Shown here piece after piece: positions 55,339 through 64,000 of a stretch of DNA of 64,000 bases (positions are counted from its first letter, which is position 1; each line of letters starts with the position of its first letter). Made by a program: the position numbers and the translations under genes. Source of the DNA: Silene latifolia (taxonomy: Eukaryota > Streptophyta > Magnoliopsida > Caryophyllales > Caryophyllaceae); the NCBI RefSeq assembly GCF_048544455.1, contig NC_133536.1:193939325-194003324 (forward strand), read 5' to 3'. The notes below the pieces were generated by a model. The model did not search any database. It worked only from the letters and a program-made list of their open reading frames with translations, and was not told the origin of the DNA.

Positions 55339-56988
55339 TGAAGAGTCTATCAATAGCCGAAATACTCAAGAGAGGGGGGGGGGGGGGGGTTGAATTGAGG
55401 ACTTAAAACTTAGCCCACTTTTTCGGTAATAAGTATATAATTAATTATTTAAAGTTTACTGATTAAACTTTAACTAATCAACTAATCAACAAATTAAAAC
55501 AAAGCGTAAATAAACCGAAACAAATAAAAGAGAAAGGAGAGACCCACACGAGTTTTTGAAGTTGTTCAGTTTTACAAATCGAAACCTACGTCCACTAATC
55601 TCGATTAATAAATTTAGTACCTTTCTACGGATTACAAATTTACTAACCCAACTCGTACAACTAACTCTAGTTGTAACTCAAGTGAGTCCCGTTAAATACT
55701 CGAGTGACTAACTTACGGTAATAAGAAAGCACTAATGATTCTACTAAAAGTTCACGTTAATGAACAAGTAAGAAATCAATTAAGCACTATTATCTTATAA
55801 CGATAACGAAAGAATGAATGCACAAGTATATAAATCACACGATATTTTTCGAAAATAACAAAACGGTTTTTGCTTTAAAACACGGTTTTTGCTTTTTGAA
55901 AATAAATCAAAGTTATGCTCAAAGGTCCCTTTTAAATTATGCAAAGTGTAGAGTATTTATAGAACAGGAGGACGCAAGGCTCACGGTTTCACAAAACCTT
56001 AGATGGCCGAAATATAAGATATGTAAACAAATCATATCTTATTATTTCTATCCTTAAAATCTTAGGAGATGATAGAGAATAACTAAAAGATAATTTTATC
56101 AATTATTCTCTTAATATCTTTTCCTTAAATCTTAAGATATGATAAGATTTTCCATAATAAAAATATCTTATCATATATAACCATATCATGCTAAATATAA
56201 AAGATAGGTTAGATAATTCTAGAGAATAAAATCTTAACAATAATCAATTATATTATTAGGTTTACACGAGAGCCACACGGCTCATAGGCCTCGTTTTTCG
56301 TGTGCTTTGACATTAGGTTAGATTTAAGGTTTAGGAGTGTGTAGTATTAGAAACCCTAATTAGTAATATGACTCAACTCATAAGTTAATTCAACATAATT
56401 ACTGATTATAAGCTTAAAATAAAACCATACTCAATATGAATATAAGCTTCCTTTTAAAATAAATACTTCTACTAAAAACATTTAAAAGACTAAAAACAGT
56501 TTTCTAAAAAAAATTTTAAAACTATTTTATCGTGTATTATATAAACTTCACATCTCAATGTTATAGTAGAAGAGCTATAACATTGAGTTCTTATATAAGC
56601 AATGTTATAGCTGTGAGGCTATAACATTAACAACTAAGAAGTGCATTCTTACGGTACCATTACGAGATAACCACCTACACTATTCTAATTTTATTAGGAA
56701 ATCTTCGAATGTAGGCTTCTTCATTATTCAAGCTTGATTAATCTTTAAACGAGCTTCATCTTCTCATGAATGCTTAATAATACTTTAATAGCTTGTAATA
56801 TTTTAATCCTTGATCGAGGGCTTGATCACATGATATGTTCTTGTATACTTCCATCACAATTCTTTAATGCTTACAATTAGTAAGTCCAATCTAAAAGACT
56901 AAACAAACAATTGCGCGCAACGAGTATATAGAATATAAAGCACTCTTGACATCATCAAAACATAAACATATATTTATATGGTCTAACA
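55339..56988 (-). repeat. copia 3' LTR
   Basis: About 1650 bp, TGAAGAG...TCTAACA on the plus strand. It contains a 16-G run (55374-55389) and twin hairpins (56554-56628). The left boundary is inferred from TG/CA ends and is less certain than the right. Confidence 0.65.
56554..56628. other. twin perfect hairpins in copia LTR
   Basis: 56554-56587 pairs CTCAATGTTATAG with CTATAACATTGAG. 56601-56628 pairs AATGTTATAGC with GCTATAACATT. Both stems share the same core sequence. Confidence 0.85.
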
Positions 56989-58326
56989 AATTCCCCCTTT
57001 TTGATGATGGCAAGTCTCCTAAAATTGTGACTAAGTATATAGTTCCCCCTCAATATAATACCGTCATCTTGATAGATAAAGATCAACGCAAGATCAAAAC
57101 AATTATGTTCAAGACCAAAGGCTTTAAGGACTTTAAGAGATAATAGGTCTTGATAAGGAGCAAGCTTAGGTAAATACTAAATATTCTTCCCCCTCTTGAC
57201 ATCATCGAAAAGACGAGAACAGACATAAAACGACTAGAACGATATCAACCAAGGCAAGAAATATATATTAATCAAAGCATATATTATAGCATAAGAACGA
57301 TTTCAACATAAGCAAGCCCTACATATAAAGTGTGTAATACAAACCAAGTTGAGTACATATTTTGTAGGAGAAAAGGAAATTAGTCACTCACCTAACTGCG
57401 ACCTACAAAAGCATGCATGCAATCTAACATGATAGATATCTCTAGTAACCGTACATATACACTCCAACCAAGCGAGATCTAAAACACATGCCGAGGACTT
57501 ACATAGTAATGTGAGGTGAGGTAATTGGGTAAGAAGGGGCAAAATAATTTGGATATGTGAAGGTAAAGCCAAGCTATCACCGATCATAATCAAAAGTAGC
57601 TATATTCCACTTTCCAACCCAACATGAAAGATGATGCACCATGCCAAGTATGACACAAACTCACTCACATCAACAAGTACTTCCTCAAGTAATATGAAAA
57701 TGATAAGAATAAGAGTAATAAGAGATTTCTGTTTTTCTATCTTTGATAGTATCATTTTTTTTTGTTCATTTTTTTTTTCAGTCCATCTTTTTCTTCCTTC
57801 CTTTTAATATTCATCACAACAGCAACAAAATTGACCATAACAAGACTTCCAAAATTACCAACAAGACTAGCTTGACAAGGGTAGCCTATATGGAATGTTG
57901 TTGAATAAATAGGTCAAAATAAAGCAAATTTGGCTAATGTGAGGTTAGTAGGTAAAACTTAAAGGAAGGGTCGCCTCTCCACATGTGTCACCACCATAAA
58001 ACAAGTGTATACAGGCAATAAGAGACAAATTTCATGCTTATGCAATTTGATGTTACATGCCATGTAAGGAGTACTACTCACATCCTAAATGAAACCAATC
58101 ATGAATGTCATTGGTTTATGAAGCTCCAAACCTTAGAATGTATATGTGAATAATAAGAAATATGGTTTGTATACAACACAAAATATAACAAACTCGCAAA
58201 TAGAATATTCTTATAAAATAATAAAATACTGTATAAGAATGTACTTGCAACAAAAAATACGAACATAGTCATACAATCCCGTCAAATCTAGTTCGTCATA
58301 CAGAAAATAAAATATTTGTGACAAGT
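56989..58326 (-). other. copia 3' internal region, non-coding
   Basis: Holds several purine tracts on the minus strand (at 56990, 57040 and 57190) next to repeated GATGATG or GATGTC sequence. No env-like frame. Confidence 0.55.
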
Positions 58327-58511
58327 TTAGTTGCCACCAATTAAACCAATTTCCAACCATAAAGTCTCAAAACGTCCTCTAGCTAAAGGCTTTGTCAAAA
58401 TGTCTGCCCATTGTTTTTCAGTACTACAAAATTCGAGTTTTATATTCCCTTTTTCAACATGGTCACGTATAAAATGGTGTCTAATTTCAGTGTGTTTGGT
58501 ACGCGAGTGCT
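58327..58511 (-). pseudogene. copia RNase H C-terminal fragment
   Basis: Reads [20 protein letters not shown], then [19 protein letters not shown], the hallmark end of copia RNase H, and stops after IGLIGGN. The upstream part is separated by element G: the codons before HSRTKH are G LTR sequence, not RNase H. Confidence 0.92.
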
Positions 58512-59780
58512 TGTTGGAATATGTGTCCTCCGACAATAATGCGATCACGACTGTTGATCATGATGATCACATGTTTAAGTCTCATTAAAATGAATACAAT
58601 TGGGAAGTAATATTGTTACTGTCAACTGGTCAACATATATCGGTAATGATTGGCTGACTAGAGTTTGACATTACTGTCGTGTGACGGTGGTGATCAGTTG
58701 ACCCCCTAGGTCATACCTAAAGGGCAACCCTCTTAATTGATTATTTAATTAATCGTATAATGTTACGAGTTAATTAAATTACTTGAAAATTGACGGACAA
58801 TTTTGGAAGTAAAATTTACGTATCATATTGAAATGTGATTAAATATGATACGGTCTGAGTAATTGAATTGTATCATTACTCGGATGAAATAAATTGTTTA
58901 ATGTAACAATTAAATTGAATGAATTGTTATAAATACAATCTGTTGTGATTTATAAATGGTAAAATATTTTGGCACAAGTAATTATGAAATTACTAAGTCG
59001 ATTTTTGTATGTGACGTATTTTATTAATACGTTGATTTTTAATATGATAAAAATACATGAACAAATATATGTGACATGTGACATGTAACATATAGACAAT
59101 TGACAAAAATAATATGGACACCATATTATGCAAAGGGCCGAAAATTAGAAGGTGTTTTAGCTAATTATAAGTTGTGTGTAATTAGTGGAAAACACAATGA
59201 TTATAAAGCCACCTAGCCATGCAAGCCTATTGTTCCTTGTGAAGAACAATTTCTCCATGCATTGGCTCACCCTAAAGCCCCTCTTACACGGTTTTTGGGA
59301 AGGGAAAATGATCATTGTTTTCTCTTATAATTTTACCTAATAATACTCTAAAATGTTTTAGATTATTCATTCATTCAACTCATCCAAATATACAAGTTCT
59401 AGAGAAATAAAATCCTCTCTTTATATCTCATCAAAACCGAAAATACTTAAGTGTTTATAAATATTTTTGGTTCAATTTTCTTCTATAATTAATATTATAC
59501 TAGTTTTGTAATATTAATTAAATTAAGAGGAGCCTTGGGTATATTACATAGGGAGAGATCTTACACTTAGATCTTTGTTCTTCCATTGGAAAAGCTCAAG
59601 AACAAGAAGAGAAAGGTGATCTCTCTTGTGCCCTAATAGCCGAAATCTACTATGTAAGGACATGATTTCTCCTCTATTTATATTATTGTTTGCATGCATA
59701 AGATCCGTTTTAATTTTATGACAAATTTATTTTGACATATAAGAGTATGTTAATATGTATATAGATCTACATTTCCTTCA
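58512..59780 (+). repeat. element G 5' LTR
   Basis: 1269 bp, TGTTGGAATATGTGTCCTC to TCCTTCA. It interrupts the copia RNase H codons; the five bases before it are GTGCT, the duplication expected again after the unseen 3' LTR. Confidence 0.85.
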
Positions 59781-59781
59781 A

Positions 59782-59796
59782 TCGGTATCAAGAGCC
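59782..59796 (+). promoter_or_regulatory. element G primer binding site
   Basis: TCGGTATCAAGAGCC one base after the LTR, a variant of the initiator Met tRNA complement TGGTATCAGAGC common in plant copia elements. Confidence 0.7.
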
Positions 59797-62018
59797 ACGG
59801 TTGTTTGCATGCAAATTGGTTAAAAGTTTTTCCGAGTTATATGAATAACAAAATAAAACTTGTAAAATTTGTGTTATTATGATATATCACGAAATAATTA
59901 CATGCATGTTAATATTTCTGGTCCTAAAGTGTTTTAGTATTTTTGGTTAATTTTTCGGATTTTTATTGTTCATATTTAATAATAATGACATTTAAATGTG
60001 ATTTTATGAGTAAAAATGTCATTTTTGGTCGAAAATTAGCTATACTTCGAATTTTCACTTGGTTTTTGGATATGTTGTTACATATATTATTTTGAGATAA
60101 CCTGTAAATTTTCATAATTTTTGGACTAGTTATGCTCGAAAAATGATTTTTTCATCATTAAATTCGGATTTAAGAGAAAAATAGGTTAATATGAGTTAAA
60201 TTTCGAATCTGGTCATAGAAAATTAATATGTTGTCACATGCAATTTTACAAGATGTGTGTAAAATAATTGGCTATAAAGAAGTCTTTTAGCATGATTTAT
60301 GAATTTTTGAAGAAAAATGGCATAAATAGTGACATTATTAGTTGAAAATTAATAAAACATAATCTATGACTTAGGAAAAACGTCTAATGTTGCATTTTAT
60401 TATATTTTTCAGATCTAAAATTGAAAAGTTAATGAAAATAATTTTTCCATGTTTTTATGATTATTTTATTAAATATCGATAAACCGCAACATTGTTTTTC
60501 CGGAAAAATTTCGAAATTTTTAACCTAAGATTTTGAACATTATGAGTGTCATGGAATTTTTCCAGAATGTTCATGAATTTAAATTTTGAATTTTGAATTT
60601 ATTTGAATTTATGGATTTATTTGAAGTTTAATAGCTTATTTTTGTAATTTTTGTCCATTTATGAACAATTTAGTAAATAAAAGTTAATTATGGTCAAATT
60701 ACTAGTGGAGACTATATTTTGAGTCCTAAGAGGTTAGGGTAATTAACTTATGCATAAATATGAGTTTATGCATTTTTGTGATTATAAAATGTTGAAATCA
60801 CGCAAATCCGTAAAAACCGAGTAATATACGATATTGGCTAATTAAAAGGCGATTTAGCATAAAATTGAGCATGTTCATACATAATATAATGCTGCATTTT
60901 CTTTATGATTGTCATAATTTTAATTATGTAATTTTACTTAGTATGGCCTTAGATTTTAATTGGTATTTCCCGAAATGTATGGGAATATCGATTCGGTTGT
61001 AATTTTTATTGTGATCTCGTATCACCGTTTTGTAATTTAATAGATTTATTTTATTTTAGTTACAAATGTATAATAGGAAATTATGTAATTTATTATGTAA
61101 TTTTATTCATTCCGGAGTTCCTAAAGACGGATTTCTTCAAGAATGGCGATACATAAAGACGGTGTTACCTCGAGATGCGTGCCACAACCGAAGTTCAAGG
61201 GACCAATGGAGTTGGTTTCCGAATATGTAATAGATCAATAGTTTTTCTATTTTAGGAAAGGCCATACTAGGATTTATTTACTTTTATGCTTGCATTTTAT
61301 TTTATGTCACATGCATCGCTAAATCGCCATAACTAAACATGCATTGTCTTTTATCGAGTTTTTCGACCGTGTCAATTAGAATTATCGTAGTTCACCGCTT
61401 TAGTTCACTTAAAACGTGATAGATAATAAATTGACATGACCTCTCGCTAAAACTATCAATTGAGACATAGCCTTACCAAATAGTAGAAACCATGAAAACC
61501 TATTTCGTGAGGGAGTGCACTCGGCCACACCGGGGTACAAACCTTGTTACGTAGGGGAAGTGGGTGATGAATGTTAATCCACCGAATTCATGTTGATGAG
61601 GGATGTATCGGCCCCACCGTGCCCAAGTTAATGTGGGTTTGGATCATGGACACATTTATTCGAAATTTGGATTGAACTCAACAAAAGTATTTGATAAGGG
61701 ATGTATCGGCCCCACCGTGCCCTTGTCGATGTGTTTTGGGCTATAGATAATTGTTAATGTAATATTATCGACCAAGAGTTCTAAAAGTAGAATCGATTAA
61801 ACGTTAATCCACCGAGTTATATTGATAAAGGATGTATCGGCCCCACCGTGCCTAAGTCGATATGAATTTGGGTCTTGGAATCATTTATCTAGTTAGGTAG
61901 AGGTCACTAGAAAAATGCTTAAAACTTGTTTAAATCATACATTTTTACGAGTATAATTAAAACGACATTTGTTTTACTCCTTATTTTTGTTTTGTAGACC
62001 ACTTCTTATTCATAACAA
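59797..62018 (+). other. element G leader with spaced repeats
   Basis: AT-rich, without frames. Three copies of GTATCGGCCCCACCGTGCC lie at about 61605, 61703 and 61834, each after TTGAT(A/G)A-type sequence. TTAATCCACCGA occurs at 61574 and 61804. TTTTGTTTTGTAG just before ACCACTTC at 61998 looks like a splice acceptor close to the gag start, so the leader may be spliced. Confidence 0.65.
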
Positions 62019-62915
62019 ATGGCAACACCAACTCCTAATGCTACACCACTCGCTACTTCATCATGGCTCCGATCCTTTATGGATCGATGTAAACTTGAAA
62101 AGAATGGGTCAAATTTCTCCGAGTGGGATGCCCAACTCAAATTAGCCGCCGAAGGTGACGACAAGCTTCGTTACCTTACCGAGGCCTCTCCACCCGAACC
62201 CTCCACTAGGTCCACCACGGCCACTAGGGAAGCCTATGAGGCTTACCAAAAGGAGTCCGCCGCAATGAAAAATGTATTAATATTTGCGATGGAGGCGGAG
62301 CTCCAAAGGAGAGCCTTCAAAATGGGCAATGCTAATGAGATTTACTCCAAACTTGTGACCATGTTTTCACAAACCCCGCGGATCGTCCAATATGAGGCGG
62401 CCGCGGCATTCTTTGATCTCGACTTCAAAGAGGGCCAAAAGGTTAGCCCTCATGTGCTCAAACTCATGGAGCTTGTCGAGACCTTGAAGATTCAAAAAGT
62501 TGAAATCCCTAAAGAACTCATCGTAGATAGGATTCTACACTCCTTGTCTAAAGTTAAGGCATATGTGCAATTCCGGGTGAATTTCAACATGCAAGACAAG
62601 GATGTGTCTCTTGAGGAGTTGCACAAGTTACTTGTGCAAGCCGAGAGGGACATGGGGTTAAATGTGAACCCTCCCAAGGATGTGCTTAATATAAGCGCAA
62701 AGAGTAAGGGGAAGTTCAAGAAGAGTGGAAGAAAGGGTAAAAAGCAAGCTCCCACATTCACCAAAGCTAAGTCTTGTGAAGCTAGCACCTCCAAAGTCAA
62801 GAAGGGTCCTCTTGACAAATGCCATTATTGTAATGGCATGGGACATTGGAAGAGGAATTGTTCCAAATACCTTGGTGATATCAAAACTGGAAAGATCACT
62901 CCAGTAGGTAAATGA
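62019..62915 (+). CDS. gag: copia Gag polyprotein, intact (element G)
   Basis: 298 codons from MATPTPNATPLATSSWLR, chosen as the first ATG after the acceptor-like site. Gag forms the retrotransposon particle and binds its RNA. The N-terminal and central part (about 15-220) is the copia gag region (FSEWDAQLKLA, MEAELQRRAFKMG, LKLMELVETLK, ILHSLSKVKAYVQFRVNF). A Lys-rich stretch covers about 225-262. A CCHC knuckle CHYCNGMGHWKRNC is at 268-281. The frame has no breaks, unlike every other retroelement gene here. The stop TGA at 62913 lies inside a possible intron (62908-63001). Splicing that out would replace the final residue with PPPSKDKGKEKQA and end at TAA 63043-63045, giving 310 residues. 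Confidence 0.93.
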   Translation: MATPTPNATPLATSSWLRSFMDRCKLEKNGSNFSEWDAQLKLAAEGDDKLRYLTEASPPEPSTRSTTATREAYEAYQKESAAMKNVLIFAMEAELQRRAFKMGNANEIYSKLVTMFSQTPRIVQYEAAAAFFDLDFKEGQKVSPHVLKLMELVETLKIQKVEIPKELIVDRILHSLSKVKAYVQFRVNFNMQDKDVSLEELHKLLVQAERDMGLNVNPPKDVLNISAKSKGKFKKSGRKGKKQAPTFTKAKSCEASTSKVKKGPLDKCHYCNGMGHWKRNCSKYLGDIKTGKITPVGK

Positions 62916-63001
62916 CTAACCTTCTTTTATGTTTCTAAATTCAACTATGGTATTATGATGCAAAGTTGTGATAATGTATCTTCCCTTTTTATTGTAAATA
63001 G
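62908..63001 (+). other. possible intron overlapping the gag stop codon
   Basis: Donor GTAAATGACT follows CCAGTAG; the acceptor is TTTTTATTGTAAATAG. The 94-nt length is normal for a plant intron. Removing it keeps the frame open for 13 further residues rich in Lys, fitting the basic tail. Confidence 0.4.
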
Positions 63002-63045
63002 GGCCTCCACCAAGCAAAGACAAAGGAAAAGAAAAGCAAGCATAA

Positions 63046-64000
63046 GAAACCATGAAGAAGCTAAGGATAGCTTTTATGGAGCTTTGTTTTTCATTGTCTT
63101 ATTTTAAGTCATGTTTTGAATTTTTAGAACTTTAAGTTTCCGTGTTCGACATGGAAAGGTATTTTGGATAATGGTTTGTATTTTGGATGATAGTGACTTG
63201 GTTTGCAACCCAAGTCACCCGTTTTATCATTTATCCTTTATGTTCTAAAATTTCATCTTTAAATGCTTGCGTTTTGAAACATAAGATAATTCACTAAAAG
63301 TGATCTAATAGACAATTAATAATGACGGGTTTCATTATATGTCCACATGCTTAAGGCTTGTGTATGATCATTTATAAAGTGACTTTGAGTCTATGAACTC
63401 TCTTAAAGGTATGTCAACCACCAAGTACACATATGAAATCAATAACAATTAGTCAACCTATGAGGTAGTTCTCCTTATACTTCAACATCATTAATTTGTG
63501 TCTCATATGCTATCTTTGAATGCTTAGTGTATTCATTCTAAAGATAGAGTGGGAGAAAAATGAGGACACAACACACAAGGCAAGATAATTGTGTACTTGT
63601 GTAAATGAAGATCTACGCAAGAGAGAATGTTTTGAATGAAGGTATATCTATTTACATAGTATACCAAATAGATGAGATCTATAGTCTAAAGTTAGTTCTA
63701 AATGACTTAAGAGACCAAGTGAAGTAATCATAAGAGTTTATTCTCAAGATAACTACACGAGGAGACCAAAAGAAGTTTTGGAAGAAAAATGACTAATGTA
63801 AAGTCTTAACAAGCTTTTGACTAAGGTTATGAATCATTTGACCAATAGTTTCAATCATGAGTTTTACTTAAGAGCCTAAATGAATCATAGAAACATACTA
63901 GTTATGATCAAGTTGCAAAGATTGATATTCCGATATCTTCAATAGCCAACGTTTTAACCACGCAAATGTCATTGTTTAACCTCGCTATGAAATGGTTAAA
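63046..64000 (+). other. element G sequence downstream of gag, non-coding
   Basis: All frames contain frequent stops. No protease, integrase or RT motif is seen. GACTTGGTTTGCAACCCAAGTC at about 63188-63210 forms a small inverted repeat. Confidence 0.6.

Larger units (their letters stand above)
55339..58511 (-). mobile_element. Ty1/copia element (SIRE/Tork-like), 3' portion, minus strand
   Basis: 3' LTR 55339-56988, then on the minus strand a polypurine AAAGGGGGAATT directly before TGTTAG, preceded by CCATCATCAAAAAG, typical of this copia group. After about 1.3 kb of non-coding 3' region comes the end of RNase H (58327-58511). The rest is cut off by insertion of element G at 58511/58512 and should resume beyond the window. 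Confidence 0.82.
58512..64000 (+). mobile_element. Ty1/copia element G, gag-only so far, 3' end outside window
   Basis: 5' LTR 58512-59780, PBS, a 2.2-kb leader, an intact gag (62019-62915) and then about 1.1 kb without protease, integrase or RT sequence up to the window end. In a standard copia element protease and integrase follow the zinc knuckle directly. Absence of that points to a gag-only non-autonomous element (TR-GAG type), unless pol resumes later. Confidence 0.8.

Overview
This is nuclear DNA of a flowering plant, most likely a eudicot. The evidence is an intron-containing eEF2 gene of plant type, dense nested LTR retrotransposons, Helitron ends, Stowaway and Mutator-like MITEs, and long microsatellites. 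The eEF2 protein looks close to beet-type eEF2, and Caryophyllales is my guess, but the window alone does not settle the species.

Layout. 1-4040: the 5' four fifths of an eEF2 gene on the minus strand, with its introns and promoter. 4091-18650: AT-rich intergenic DNA with a Helitron terminus, two Mutator-like MITEs with 9-bp target duplications, and a set of diverged minus-strand duplicated blocks that may be exons of an unrecognised or decayed gene family. 18647-37144: three nested or adjacent minus-strand Ty3/gypsy elements (A, B, C). B is a complete 12.2-kb chromovirus with two LTRs, PBS and a 5-bp duplication. It is disabled by frameshifts and stops, and carries a 3.5-kb foldback element in its leader. 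37438-38909 and 45430-47551: two solo LTRs. 39325-42389: a 185-bp Mutator-like MITE split by a 2.9-kb Helitron. 47755-52360: a short LTR element (F) with no polymerase. 55339-58511: the 3' end of a minus-strand Ty1/copia element, interrupted by a plus-strand copia element (G) whose LTR, leader and gag fill the rest of the window.

The only clear cellular gene is eEF2. Almost all other coding sequence belongs to retroelements, mostly broken. The most interesting pattern is a palindromic motif, ACTCGATCGAGT and relatives. It clusters upstream of the presumed TATA box in the LTRs of several Ty3 elements (A, B, C, F, and more weakly D), and again between PBS and gag in B, C and F. Other points of interest are an intact gag-only copia element with a possible intron across its stop codon, the foldback element with a palindromic 20-bp repeat array, and a Helitron with two possible 5' ends sharing one 3' end.
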